The notes under the pieces are model-generated. The model made no database searches, was not told the origin of the DNA, and was given only the letters and a program-made list of their open reading frames with translations. Source: a virus. From it: 64,000 bases of DNA. Below are positions 43,916-52,869 of this stretch, piece after piece. Where the stretch lies: positions 1 through 64,000 of the IMG/VR virus record IMGVR_UViG_3300029286_000018; one strand, 5' to 3'. The position numbers and the translations under genes were made by a program. Position 1 is the first letter of the stretch. Every line of letters starts with the position of its first letter.

Positions 43916-45481
43916 ATGAATTGGTATAAGTTCGCTGCAAAGATATCATCATCTATTTCTCCTACTGCAAGTGAAGAAGCAATATTTAAAGTAATTAGAG
44001 CTGGCCGAGACGCATACGCTCCAGGTGTGCAGCTTCGAATTGCTGGTGGTTGGGTACGTGACAGGCTGCTTGGTAGCGTTTCCGATGATATTGATATCGC
44101 GGTAAGCGGTGGAGACGGCAATGCTGTAGCTGAAGCAATTAGGCGCTATGATGTTGAAAACACTGGTGGTAAGCACACTAAAGATCCTTATGCAGTGAGC
44201 TTAGAAAAGACTCAAGCTGGTGATAAGAAAAGCAGCGCAGGTCTTCGAGTGGGTGCTATTGATATAAATGGCGTCAAAATAGAATTTGTACCAATGCGTA
44301 CTGAAGTTTATAGTCAAGGAAGTAGAATTCCAGGGATAACAGCCACTGATGACCCCAAAGAAGACGTGAAGCGTAGAGATTTGACGATTAACGCAATTTA
44401 TTACAATATTGATACAGGCAAGGTTGAGGATTATGCTGGTGGCGTGAGCGACTTGGAAAAAGGTGTTCTTCGAACTCCTGTCAACCCCGTTGAAACACTG
44501 AAGGAAGATCCCTTGCGTGCACTTCGAGCATTGCGTTTTCTTTCTCAAATGCATGGTTTTGAATTGGATGAATCTTTAGTTGAAGCACTAAAGCACCCAG
44601 AGGTTCATAAGGCATATCTTGAAAAAGTTGCCCCTGAGCGAGCCAGAAAAGAAATAGAAAAACTTGCACTTGGAAATAGGCCAGCCGAAGCTATTAGACA
44701 TTTCTTTTCCAGCGGTCTATACTTACCTGTTTTTCATCATGATAAACTTTATGGATTTAAGCCAATACATATGGACCAGAATAATCCAAAGCATCAATAC
44801 AATCTTCTTGAGCACACTGTTCACGTAGTAAAGAATTTGAACGATATGTTATTGGAGTCTGGTGTTTCCAAGAATGAAAGATTGGTTGCTGTGCTTTCTG
44901 CTATATTTCATGATTTTGGCAAAATGGATCCAGATTTAGTTCGTCCAAGCAAGTCAATGCCAGGTGCTTCTTCATATCCTGGTCATGAGAATGTATCTGC
45001 TGAATTAGCTGTTGATATATTAAAGCGTCTTGGTTTTGGATCTGAAAGAGATCTTGTAGCCAAAGTTGTTAAGGAGCATATGCGCCCTCATGGTGAAATG
45101 CATAGTCCAAAATCAATTGGCAAATTTTTACGTGATTTTGATGATCTTCCATCTGGTGACGATACAAAACCTCGTCTTTGGTGGCTAACTTTTATGCATG
45201 CTATTGCAGATTCTATGAGTAAGGGTGGCATGGACTATCATGAAGACGTGAAGGGCAAGCACGATCAAATTAAGACAATTGAGCAGTTCATAGAAGAGCG
45301 TTCCAAGATTGGTTCAAAACCATTGTTAAATGGTAAGGAAATTATGGACATTTTCCCAGACAAAAATCCTAAGACAGGCTTTATAGCAGATATGCAAAAA
45401 GCACTACTTGATGCTCAAGATTCTGGGCAAGTAAAAGATAAAGATGCTGCAAAACGGTTGCTTCAATCTTTATTCTCTTAA
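43916..45481 (+). CDS. CCA-adding/poly(A)-polymerase-type nucleotidyltransferase with HD domain
   Basis: The 521-residue protein has a class II nucleotidyltransferase head with RIAGGWVRDRLLG, DDIDIAV (Asp58/Asp60 metal ligands) and KRRDLTINAIYYN, then EDPLRALRALRF and an HD phosphohydrolase domain (IFHDFGKMD, His332/Asp333; VVKEHMRPHGEM). This is the bacterial tRNA nucleotidyltransferase layout, which repairs tRNA CCA ends. The N-terminus MNWYKFAAKISSSIS is an extra peptide with the K-x-A motif, suggesting that the enzyme is processed or packaged in the head. CATAAATAAATG (43888-43899) upstream may be a late-promoter element. Confidence 0.85.
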   Translation: MNWYKFAAKISSSISPTASEEAIFKVIRAGRDAYAPGVQLRIAGGWVRDRLLGSVSDDIDIAVSGGDGNAVAEAIRRYDVENTGGKHTKDPYAVSLEKTQAGDKKSSAGLRVGAIDINGVKIEFVPMRTEVYSQGSRIPGITATDDPKEDVKRRDLTINAIYYNIDTGKVEDYAGGVSDLEKGVLRTPVNPVETLKEDPLRALRALRFLSQMHGFELDESLVEALKHPEVHKAYLEKVAPERARKEIEKLALGNRPAEAIRHFFSSGLYLPVFHHDKLYGFKPIHMDQNNPKHQYNLLEHTVHVVKNLNDMLLESGVSKNERLVAVLSAIFHDFGKMDPDLVRPSKSMPGASSYPGHENVSAELAVDILKRLGFGSERDLVAKVVKEHMRPHGEMHSPKSIGKFLRDFDDLPSGDDTKPRLWWLTFMHAIADSMSKGGMDYHEDVKGKHDQIKTIEQFIEERSKIGSKPLLNGKEIMDIFPDKNPKTGFIADMQKALLDAQDSGQVKDKDAAKRLLQSLFS

Positions 45482-45513
45482 GCAAATCTAGACTTAGTTG
45501 CATTACAGCTTTA

Positions 45514-46098
45514 TTAAACAACAGTGCTATCTATGAGTGCAACTGGAGAGAATCCATCGTTGCACTCTCCGCACACAAGAAGTTTATTGCCAAACATAAA
45601 TTTCTTAAATGCGATTGGCTGTTGTGTTGTTGTTACTACCGCTAATGATTTATTTGTATCTAATAGCCATGTAAACCCTGAAAAGTCTGTAAAGCTTGAT
45701 TGGGGTACCGTTGAAGTTTGATTAAGCTTTTGCAGGCTTAGTATGTAGTCATTTCTTTCGTTTCCTGCCACTAAGACGGAGCATCCATTAAGAGTAGTTT
45801 TCTCATTATTTGACGTAGAAAATGTTCCGTGTAACCCAGAAATTGTTGTTACGTCAATTATTCTTATTGCAGAACGTCCATTGGACATTCTGTGCGCCAC
45901 CATTGGTATTCCTCCAATATAATATCTATCCATGTCATATACATGTGATGTAAATTCTGTACATGTTAGCTTTTTGTAGTTCTTGGTTGTACTATCCAAA
46001 GTAAATACCTTAGAAGAGCCCAGCATCATGAATTTTTCTTCATAACTGGATGTGTCGTATGTGTAAGCCATATAATTTATTAAGATAAAACAAACCAT
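45514..46098 (-). CDS. Hypothetical beta-rich protein, only minus-strand gene
   Basis: The start at 46098 has GAGAGG three bases upstream on the minus strand; MAYTYDTSSY (codon 10) is an alternative without such a site. The 194-residue product is Thr/Ser-rich and beta-type (KVFTLDSTTKNYKKL; YIGGIPMVAHRMSNGR; FTWLLDTNKSLAVVTTTQQP). No family is recognised. Its start codon is only 20 bases from that of the plus-strand glycosyltransferase, and its 3' end converges on the nucleotidyltransferase gene. It is the only gene in 64 kb read in this direction. Confidence 0.6.
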   Translation of the reverse strand: MVCFILINYMAYTYDTSSYEEKFMMLGSSKVFTLDSTTKNYKKLTCTEFTSHVYDMDRYYIGGIPMVAHRMSNGRSAIRIIDVTTISGLHGTFSTSNNEKTTLNGCSVLVAGNERNDYILSLQKLNQTSTVPQSSFTDFSGFTWLLDTNKSLAVVTTTQQPIAFKKFMFGNKLLVCGECNDGFSPVALIDSTVV

Positions 46099-46118
46099 TA
46101 ACCTCTCGATAAATACTT

Positions 46119-47477
46119 ATGAAGATTGAAAATAGGACTGGACATTCTGTCAATATTTCAGATATAGAAAGAAATTTTGCTCCTAAAGAAGAAGTATCAT
46201 TTTATGAAATATCTAAACAAGAGCTTTTAAAAAGTATGTCTCTCCGAAATCTTATTAGGTCTTCTAGGTTCTATCCAATTGAAATTGATAATGAGTCATC
46301 ATTGGAAGTAAATTTAAAAAAAGAAAGCGACATTGTCTTATCTATGTCATCATCAGAAAAAGAGCAAAAAAATTCTGGAGTTATTTTAAGAGGTCAATTT
46401 TTGGATTATAGTGGTTATGCTAAAGTGAATCGCAATTTAGCAGCCGTTATTAAGAAAAATAAGATACCAATTTCTATTAATGCCGTTGATTCTGCACATC
46501 CTAGATTGATAGGGTCTGATTTGGTTCTTAGCTCAAGCTTTACGTATACTAATAGTTCATTTGGTGATGTTGTTATTGATAGTGTTGTCCCTTCGTTTGA
46601 CTCTGGTCGTGGTAGGAAGAAATCCATTCTTTACACAACAGTAGAGGCGTATACTGTGCCTGACAGCTTTTCTAAAATATTTGATCAATATGATGAAATA
46701 TGGACAACTTCTAATTTTTGTAAAACTGTTATTTCTGGCAAGACTAATAAGCCAGTGCATGTAGTTCCAGGAATCGTTGATTTTGAAAACTATACAGCTT
46801 CAGGTGAAAAATTTGACCTCCATGGCAAGGCAAAGTCATTTAAATTTATAAGTGTTTTTAATTGGAATCATCGTAAGGGTGCAGATGCACTTATTAGGGC
46901 ATATTGTCAGGCGTTTAGCGGAACTGATGATGTTTCTCTTATATTGGTCTGTAGGAAAAGGCGTGTTTCAGGTCCAGCTCGGGGGGTAAAGGACGAGGTT
47001 GAAAAAGAAATAGCAAATGTCAAAATGGCCAACCCTCCACACATTGTACGTTTAACAAAAGAGATTAATGAGATACAGTTGGCTTCTTTGTATCGTAGTT
47101 GTGATGCGTTTGTCTTGCCTACTCGTGGAGAGGGCTACGGCTTGCCTTATTTGGAAGCTGGCTTGTGTGGCATACCTGTAATTGGCACAAAAGTTTCTGC
47201 AGTTCAAGATATCTTATCAGAAGACACAAGTCTGCTTATTGATATAGATGGTTTTAGAAAAGTGCCAGAAAATGCCACTGGTTGTTATTTTTGGGATGGA
47301 CAGATGATGGCTGATTTAACTTCTAAAGATTTTATAAATAGGCTAGCAGAGGGCATGAGGGATATGGTTAATAATTATCACAAGTATGCCGAAAAAAATA
47401 AAGCATTTCAGAATTTTATTTACACAAAGTGTTCATCACATGCTGTATTTAATACCGTAAAGGACCTATTACCTTGA
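46119..47477 (+). CDS. Glycosyltransferase family 4-like (GT-B) with phage N-terminal domain
   Basis: The 452-residue protein has residues 1-60 (NRTGHSVNISDIERNFAPKE) forming a small domain also seen in the gene at 56069. Residues 85-450 are GT-B: RGQFLDYSGYAKVNRNLA, TVEAYTVPDSF, VFNWNHRKGADALIRAY, and the EX7E nucleotide-sugar site Glu338-Glu346 in GEGYGLPYLEAGLCGIPV. It probably transfers a sugar to a virion protein or host glycan. No Shine-Dalgarno is visible; GATAAATAC (46108-46116) lies right before the ATG. Confidence 0.75.
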   Translation: MKIENRTGHSVNISDIERNFAPKEEVSFYEISKQELLKSMSLRNLIRSSRFYPIEIDNESSLEVNLKKESDIVLSMSSSEKEQKNSGVILRGQFLDYSGYAKVNRNLAAVIKKNKIPISINAVDSAHPRLIGSDLVLSSSFTYTNSSFGDVVIDSVVPSFDSGRGRKKSILYTTVEAYTVPDSFSKIFDQYDEIWTTSNFCKTVISGKTNKPVHVVPGIVDFENYTASGEKFDLHGKAKSFKFISVFNWNHRKGADALIRAYCQAFSGTDDVSLILVCRKRRVSGPARGVKDEVEKEIANVKMANPPHIVRLTKEINEIQLASLYRSCDAFVLPTRGEGYGLPYLEAGLCGIPVIGTKVSAVQDILSEDTSLLIDIDGFRKVPENATGCYFWDGQMMADLTSKDFINRLAEGMRDMVNNYHKYAEKNKAFQNFIYTKCSSHAVFNTVKDLLP

Positions 47478-48091
47478 TAGCTATAATTGATCATTCAGAA
47501 AATAAAGTTGTCATTATTGGCGACAAGTTATATCGTATTTCTTTTGACGAATTTAGTCGTGTTCAAAATTATTTAAATGAGTGTGGGTTAGTTATTATTA
47601 ATGGTGACAAAGCAAGTGGACAGCACTTTTCACATAAACCTCAACTATCATCTCAATCACTTGTATCACAAGTTAATGCTGCGCCATCTTCACGGACTGA
47701 ATCTATTAAAGAATATGTGGCATGTAAAAATGGGCAGTACCTTGTAGTGAATGGGCTAGAGCCTAAGCTTCAGTTCATGGGACTTGATGATTTTAAGACT
47801 ATTGATTACTTGAATACCACATATGGAAAAGTTCCTAGTCAAGTTAAAAGTCTTATAGATAGTGGCGTTCTTATTTTAATAGATGAATCAGAAAAGGTTA
47901 ATCGAATAAGTAAGATGAAAGAAAAGCAATCAGTGAAAGGCAAGCGAGTCCAGCAGTCTTCAAGCAAGTCTGTGAGGCTTGCAGAAACTTCTGGTCAAGA
48001 CGATATGTCTTCAGATGTTAGTGATGCTGATTATGCAGATCTTGATCCAGAAGATAGGGTTTTGAGAAATGCCGTAAAAATAGACTTATAA
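47474..48091 (+). CDS. Hypothetical protein (205 aa) with TTG start
   Basis: TTG 47474 overlaps the preceding TGA. The product has two similar small alpha/beta blocks (IIGDKLYRISFDEFSRVQNY and YLVVNGLEPKLQFMGLDDFK), suggesting an internal duplication, joined by a Ser/Gln linker. The tail is Lys/Ser-rich, then acidic (DVSDADYADLDPEDRV). It lies one base before the next gene. Probable structural or accessory neck protein; unknown function. Confidence 0.5.
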   Translation: MIAIIDHSENKVVIIGDKLYRISFDEFSRVQNYLNECGLVIINGDKASGQHFSHKPQLSSQSLVSQVNAAPSSRTESIKEYVACKNGQYLVVNGLEPKLQFMGLDDFKTIDYLNTTYGKVPSQVKSLIDSGVLILIDESEKVNRISKMKEKQSVKGKRVQQSSSKSVRLAETSGQDDMSSDVSDADYADLDPEDRVLRNAVKIDL

Positions 48092-48092
48092 T

Positions 48093-48806
48093 ATGAAAAA
48101 AATATTACTATCATTGCCCCAGACTGAGTGGTCTTGTTTTTTGGCTTCGCATACACAGGGAGTCATGCGTAAATTTGTTGATGGCCCTGTATCTTTTGAC
48201 TTGCTTGAAAAAAACGTCATGGATAGTTTGACCTTTCCACATGTCGTTGGAATTCATTCTTGTGTTGAAATGTGTAGTCTTAATCAACCTTACGATATGG
48301 TAGTAAATTTTGATACTGATCCCATGCTTGCGGAATATTTTAATAGCAAGTACGAAAATGTAGTGAATATGCAAGCTGCTATATACGGGAATGAAAATAA
48401 ATCTATTTGGTCGTCTATTTCTGATGCCTTTCAGGTTCAGTGTGAGTTTCCTATTTTTCAATTTTCTTTTTTGAATAAGACTCGCAATAATAGATCGGAA
48501 TCTGGCGTGGCTATTAAAAATGATAGTTTGCGCATGCATATTAAAAACGCATTTTTTGCAGACGACAACAGGCTTTGGCATATCCCTGTAAGAATAAATC
48601 TTATTAAAAGATATGATGAGTGCAACACTGCAAAAAATATCGTGACTGATGATATATTTTGTGCATTAAGTGCTTGTCATATGGGCAAGGATGTTATATT
48701 TTTAAAAACCAATAGCGCAGTCCCTAATATAGCTGTTGCAAATAAAATACATGTACAAAATGTTGATAATTTTATAAATGCAACTTATACTAAAAAAACT
48801 TCTTGA
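48093..48806 (+). CDS. Hypothetical protein, weakly GT9/heptosyltransferase-like
   Basis: This 237-residue protein begins MKKILLSLPQTEWSCFLASH. YDMVVNFDTDP and the C-terminal NIVTDDIFCALSACHMGKDV echo the layout of GT9 ends (acidic Asp followed by a helix that contacts nucleotide sugar), but the match is faint and the length is short for GT-B. An alternative is a decayed or minimal transferase acting with the neighbouring glycosyltransferase. It overlaps the subtilase gene by 29 bases. Confidence 0.4.
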   Translation: MKKILLSLPQTEWSCFLASHTQGVMRKFVDGPVSFDLLEKNVMDSLTFPHVVGIHSCVEMCSLNQPYDMVVNFDTDPMLAEYFNSKYENVVNMQAAIYGNENKSIWSSISDAFQVQCEFPIFQFSFLNKTRNNRSESGVAIKNDSLRMHIKNAFFADDNRLWHIPVRINLIKRYDECNTAKNIVTDDIFCALSACHMGKDVIFLKTNSAVPNIAVANKIHVQNVDNFINATYTKKTS

Positions 48807-49629
48807 TAAGAAAAAAGCAGTTAAGCAAATAAAAAGTGCTGTACATTATTTGCCAACTAATTTTGATTTTAATATACCAAATGTTAATCCAACAAATATA
48901 AAGATTGCAATTCTTGACACTGGAGTGCCTGGGCATACTGACATGGCCAATATTGGAAGCAAGACAGAAGTTACTTGTGTTGACTTACTTGCATCCAAGA
49001 CTAGCGTGTGGGACGAGCATGGTCACGCTACATTAGTGACTGGTATTTTGGCAAGTTCAAATCCAGGAGCAGTGATGGGTATGGCTCCATCTGCGCGTTA
49101 CTATTTCTGCAAAGTCATGGACGACTTTGGAGACGGCGATACAAATAACTTAACTGCTGGAATTATATGGGCACTTTCTCACAATGTAGATATTATTTTG
49201 ATATGCGCAGGCTCTCCTATCTATGATAGGTATCTTGAAAAGATGGTTAAAAAAGCTTTTGATTTAGGATGCATCATCATTGCTTCTTCCGGCAAAGAAG
49301 TAACACGTGGAAATAGAATTTTATATCCAGCAGCATTTGACGGAGTAGTGTGTTGTAGCTCTACAAAAGATAAAAAATGTGAATACGATAGTAAGAAAAA
49401 TAGACTGAATGTTGACATAGATGCATCGTCGGTGTGGTCAGTTTTTCCACCAGATATTTTTATGAAATCATCTGGCAGTAGCATGGCTGCGGCAATTATG
49501 TGTGGCTGTGCGATCAACTTTATTGGCGACTGTCGGATGAGGAATATTCCCATTAATGGTGTAGGAGAATTTATGGAAAATTTTGCGAAGACTTTCCGGG
49601 CAGAAGACAATGGCAGCAATAAGCTTTAA
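48778..49629 (+). CDS. Subtilisin-like serine protease (S8)
   Basis: This 283-residue protein has the S8 triad: Asp47 in IAILDTGVPGH, His83 in EHGHATLVTGI and Ser235 in SSGSSMAAAI. MGMAPSARYYFCKVMDDFGD corresponds to the strand after the His motif. The usual oxyanion-hole Asn (AGN) is replaced: the aligned stretch reads IASSGKEVT, with Lys173. There is no signal peptide or clear propeptide beyond about 35 residues. It lies in the neck/tail operon, so it may be a virion protease acting in maturation or host-surface degradation. Confidence 0.8.
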   Translation: MQLILKKLLDKKKAVKQIKSAVHYLPTNFDFNIPNVNPTNIKIAILDTGVPGHTDMANIGSKTEVTCVDLLASKTSVWDEHGHATLVTGILASSNPGAVMGMAPSARYYFCKVMDDFGDGDTNNLTAGIIWALSHNVDIILICAGSPIYDRYLEKMVKKAFDLGCIIIASSGKEVTRGNRILYPAAFDGVVCCSSTKDKKCEYDSKKNRLNVDIDASSVWSVFPPDIFMKSSGSSMAAAIMCGCAINFIGDCRMRNIPINGVGEFMENFAKTFRAEDNGSNKL

Positions 49630-50425
49630 TTTTACTACTCAGTACCCAGGCACATATTATGCCTTGGTTCATGACCAAAAGAATGCATTTTATAATAAAA
49701 CAACTAGACTAGTGTCAGTTGATATAACCATTTTAAATAATTTTGTTATTTCTCTTACAAAAGACAAATTAAACTCATATGTTGCTTCAATTGTATCTGA
49801 CAATCTTGAATCTGGTGTTTATACTTTTAGAATTTATAAGCAAAATGGATCTTCTCCTGATATTACAAAAGATGATTTAATATCAGTTGGCCAAACTGGG
49901 TGGAACAAAACTTTAAATATTCAAGAAAACCCCAATGACATCATAAGATCTATCCAAGCTTATGAAGATCGTCAAGACAGCATATGGAGAATAGACATTC
50001 TTCTTGATTCTGTCCAGCTTGGATTAAGAAATGGGGAAACTGGATTTGCTCGCTTAGATGTAGACCAGATATCCTCTAGTCTTAAAATAAAGGCATTTTG
50101 GAATTTGCAGGCAAACGTCTCTGCGACTTTTTTAAGTATTCGTGGCCCTGCTTCTCTTGGTCAGCGCACAAGTCAATTATTGAGTTGGCCGTTAAGGCAA
50201 GGCACTAAAGAGTTTACTATCACATCAAATTTACCATCTGACGTAAAACAGATGCTATTATCTAAAGCATTCTATGTAACTATAGAAACTGCAGGTTTTC
50301 CATTTGGTCGTGTGGGAGGATATCCAATCTACACTCCATCGTCTCCAGTTGGAGCAAGTGGCACGGTCTCTTTTTCTGTTCAGCCAGGAAATCTGTCTAC
50401 AGGAGTTTCGTTCAGGACTGTATAA
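49610..50425 (+). CDS. Hypothetical neck/tail structural protein (271 aa)
   Basis: ATG 49610 (MAAISFNFTTQYPGTYYALV) is preferred over TTG 49583, which only extends into the subtilase. The product is beta-rich, with aromatic strands in the first 80 residues (SGVYTFRIYKQNGSS), then FWNLQANVSATFLSIRGPAS and a Gly/Ser/Pro C-terminus. It looks like an Ig-type or jelly-roll virion protein. It lies eight bases before another structural gene. Confidence 0.55.
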   Translation: MAAISFNFTTQYPGTYYALVHDQKNAFYNKTTRLVSVDITILNNFVISLTKDKLNSYVASIVSDNLESGVYTFRIYKQNGSSPDITKDDLISVGQTGWNKTLNIQENPNDIIRSIQAYEDRQDSIWRIDILLDSVQLGLRNGETGFARLDVDQISSSLKIKAFWNLQANVSATFLSIRGPASLGQRTSQLLSWPLRQGTKEFTITSNLPSDVKQMLLSKAFYVTIETAGFPFGRVGGYPIYTPSSPVGASGTVSFSVQPGNLSTGVSFRTV

Positions 50426-50433
50426 AATATATT

Positions 50434-51444
50434 ATGACAAATTATGGACAAATCGCAGAACATATAGGCAATTTTTCACAAGCTACTGCCAACAATCTTT
50501 TTCTTAAATTAACAGACATTGATGGTGTAGCAAAGTCTGCTGAAGATGTTAAAATAACAATTTCTAAAGATGACGCATATGGAGATCCTGTTATTGACAT
50601 GGCGACTGCCTCTGCAGTACAACAGGGCTATTATTTTTACGATTGGGAAATAGCTCCAGATGCTACAGTTGGCTCTTACACCATCATATGGACATACACA
50701 CTAGACGGCGAGGAACAGAGTACTTTGCAGTCTGTTATTGTAAGTAAAGCTCCTGAATTAGAGAGTCCATATTGGGGCCCAGTTAACGATTTACGAATTG
50801 CGCTTGAATTTCATATTCGTCCAGCAATGAATATTCCAGTTTATTTTGAACAGGCAAAGCCAAGTCGTGATAAGAAGACTTATAGGTTTGGATTCCCTCG
50901 TTGGAACCAAAGTGCTGGCGTTAGAGTGTATAGAAATCAAGAAATTGTTGATTCTGGTGTGACTGTTAATTATTTTAAGGGCGAAGTTACTTTTGAAAGC
51001 CCACTATCTACATATGATGTAGTAAATTGTGACTATAATTTTAGATGGTTTGAAGACTCTCAGCTTTATAGATTCTTGCAATCTGGAGTTCAAAGATATA
51101 ATTCTTTTCCTGCTGTATCTTATTATGGGTTACATGCATTGCCAGAACGTGCTATAACGCCAGTTATTTATGCTGCAGTTACCGATGCGCTTCGAGAAAT
51201 GCTTATGTCTTTACAGTTCCAGGAGCCACAAATGGTATTTGGAAGTCCAGAGAGAGCTCAAAATGTGTTTAGTAATCTAGATAATTTGAAGAAAAATTAC
51301 GAAGAAAGTCTTAAGGGTCTGCTCGACGCCAAGAAAAATGGTCCTTACACTGGCCTTACAAAGGCTATCGTAGTTCCAGAATACACGCTACCTGGTGGAC
51401 GCAGCAGATGGTTCCGTTACTTATTCACAGGTTCAAATGTCTAA
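50434..51444 (+). CDS. Head-tail connector-type protein with Ig-like N-domain
   Basis: This 336-residue protein has residues 12-105 that look like an Ig-like domain (LFLKLTDIDGVAKSAEDVKI; YYFYDWEIAPDATVGSYTII). Residues 110-300 contain WGPVNDLRIALEFHIRPAMN, YRFGFPRWNQSAG and the helix ITPVIYAAVTDALREMLMSL. The pattern of an N-terminal beta domain plus an alpha-helical ring domain is common among neck proteins, but I cannot assign a named family. It overlaps the next gene by eight bases. Confidence 0.5.
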   Translation: MTNYGQIAEHIGNFSQATANNLFLKLTDIDGVAKSAEDVKITISKDDAYGDPVIDMATASAVQQGYYFYDWEIAPDATVGSYTIIWTYTLDGEEQSTLQSVIVSKAPELESPYWGPVNDLRIALEFHIRPAMNIPVYFEQAKPSRDKKTYRFGFPRWNQSAGVRVYRNQEIVDSGVTVNYFKGEVTFESPLSTYDVVNCDYNFRWFEDSQLYRFLQSGVQRYNSFPAVSYYGLHALPERAITPVIYAAVTDALREMLMSLQFQEPQMVFGSPERAQNVFSNLDNLKKNYEESLKGLLDAKKNGPYTGLTKAIVVPEYTLPGGRSRWFRYLFTGSNV

Positions 51445-51730
51445 TATGGAAAATAAAAACAATCAAATAAGAAACGCTATTTTGGATAGCCGCGCTACTA
51501 TCTTTATACTTCCTAAACAAGAAATAAAAGATGCTATTATTAAATGCAGTGATCCAGACATCAATGCATTGTCTACAGAATTAAAAAGTATTTTTTTAGA
51601 AGGCAAAGGGCTTGCAGTAGAGAACAAAATGGTCGCAGATTATATTGAAGGTAAGCTTGATTCTAAAAATGCCAAAGTAATTTCAATGTGTGAGCTTAGG
51701 GTCGTAGAGGATACAGTCAAAATTAATTAA
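51437..51730 (+). CDS. Small hypothetical protein (97 aa)
   Basis: ATG 51437 lies just inside the end of the previous gene; the longer frame from 51395 is not used because it lies wholly within that gene. The 97-residue product (MSNMENKNNQIRNAILDSRA) alternates helix and short strands (IFILPKQEIKDAIIKC; KVISMCELRVVEDTVKIN). Unknown function, probably neck or tail accessory. Confidence 0.5.
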   Translation: MSNMENKNNQIRNAILDSRATIFILPKQEIKDAIIKCSDPDINALSTELKSIFLEGKGLAVENKMVADYIEGKLDSKNAKVISMCELRVVEDTVKIN

Positions 51731-51740
51731 AACATACATC

Positions 51741-52151
51741 GTGATCACTGGCCGTACTGATCAACTTATATTTAAAGACTATGGTGAGTATTTTCACCAT
51801 ACAAGGCCGCTCAGTCTATATCAAAAAACTAAATTGTTCGAACACTTCCCACATGATCTTCGTTATTTTTTAGAATCTAGTTATGAAAGTGACGGATGGG
51901 ACGAAGTCGTAGAGTCTAACCTATTTGAGCAAAAACTTGAAGCCATTAAAAGACAATTCAACAAAAATTTGTTTCAAATGAGAGTTAAGCTAAATAATGG
52001 TTTTAGCATAAGAGTAAAAGAGATTTTTTGGAAATTTGTCCAGCAAGAGCTGTCTGACATTTCCGATTCTCGCAAAGAGCCACTTATCGGCGGGTTAAAC
52101 TATCGTTCTGATCCAAAAGATAAAAGGTGGATAATTATTAAAAAGAGGTAA
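51741..52151 (+). CDS. Hypothetical protein (136 aa), GTG start
   Basis: GTG 51741 (MITGRTDQLIFKDYGEYFHH). The product is aromatic and charged, mainly helical (KLFEHFPHDLRYFLESSYES; QKLEAIKRQFNKNLFQMRVK) and ends in a basic stretch WIIIKKR. There is no known motif. It lies directly before phoH and may act in head-tail joining. Confidence 0.5.
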   Translation: MITGRTDQLIFKDYGEYFHHTRPLSLYQKTKLFEHFPHDLRYFLESSYESDGWDEVVESNLFEQKLEAIKRQFNKNLFQMRVKLNNGFSIRVKEIFWKFVQQELSDISDSRKEPLIGGLNYRSDPKDKRWIIIKKR

Positions 52152-52155
52152 TTTT

Positions 52156-52869
52156 ATGAGTAAGACAACTAAGACTAAGAAAAAGGCTGTTCAGGAGATA
52201 AAGACGGGAGGCACTTACACCTACAGTGCGTTCAAGCCTCGTGACAATTTTCAAAAACTTGCAGTAGATACTGTTATGAATAACCCAGTATCTTTTATCT
52301 ATGGTGTTGCTGGCACTGGTAAGACGACAGTCGCGGTTGGCTGCGCCTTGCGCTTGCTGCTGACAGATCAAATTACTAACATTGTCGTTACTCGTCCATA
52401 TGTTACTGCTGGTGAAAAATTAGGGTATTTACCTGGTAATATTGAGGATAAATTTGATCCTTTTATCATGCCTATTAAGATGATTTTAGAAAAATTGGTT
52501 GGCAAGTCTACTGCTGGTCGCTATTTTGCGAGCAATAAGATCATGATGTTACCACTTGCATACATGCGTGGTCTGACTTTTGAAAAGTCTTTCGTTATTA
52601 TGGACGAGGCTCAAAACAGTACTTGCGAGCAAATGCACCTTATTCTAACAAGACTAGGAAAAGATAGCAAGCTTTGCATTACTGGAGATGAGTTCCAAAC
52701 AGACATTGATAAAAGTCATAAGAACGGCCTCACAGACGCCATTAGAAGGCTTGGTAACATAGAAGGCATTGGTTTGTTTGAATTCCCTCCAGAGAGCTGT
52801 CAGCGTCATGCCTTGGTTGCGCAGATCGATTCTCGCTACAAGGATGGGGTAAAGAATTTTAGGCAATAA
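52156..52869 (+). CDS. phoH: PhoH-family ATPase
   Basis: This 237-residue protein has a Lys-rich leader (KTTKTKKKAVQEIK) and then the PhoH ATPase: Walker A GVAGTGKT (50-57), VVTRPYVTAGEKLGYLPGN and Walker B FVIMDEAQN (Asp150/Glu151). ITGDEFQTDI is the sensor region and ESCQRHALVAQI the finger region. PhoH proteins are RNA/DNA-dependent P-loop ATPases common in phages of aquatic bacteria; their role in infection is unsettled, although PhoH2 forms act in RNA metabolism. AGAGG (52144-52148) precedes the ATG. Confidence 0.9.
   Translation: MSKTTKTKKKAVQEIKTGGTYTYSAFKPRDNFQKLAVDTVMNNPVSFIYGVAGTGKTTVAVGCALRLLLTDQITNIVVTRPYVTAGEKLGYLPGNIEDKFDPFIMPIKMILEKLVGKSTAGRYFASNKIMMLPLAYMRGLTFEKSFVIMDEAQNSTCEQMHLILTRLGKDSKLCITGDEFQTDIDKSHKNGLTDAIRRLGNIEGIGLFEFPPESCQRHALVAQIDSRYKDGVKNFRQ

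Noticed and set aside
45482-45513. Bidirectional terminator between converging genes
   Set aside because: The short gap has no convincing inverted repeat or T tract.
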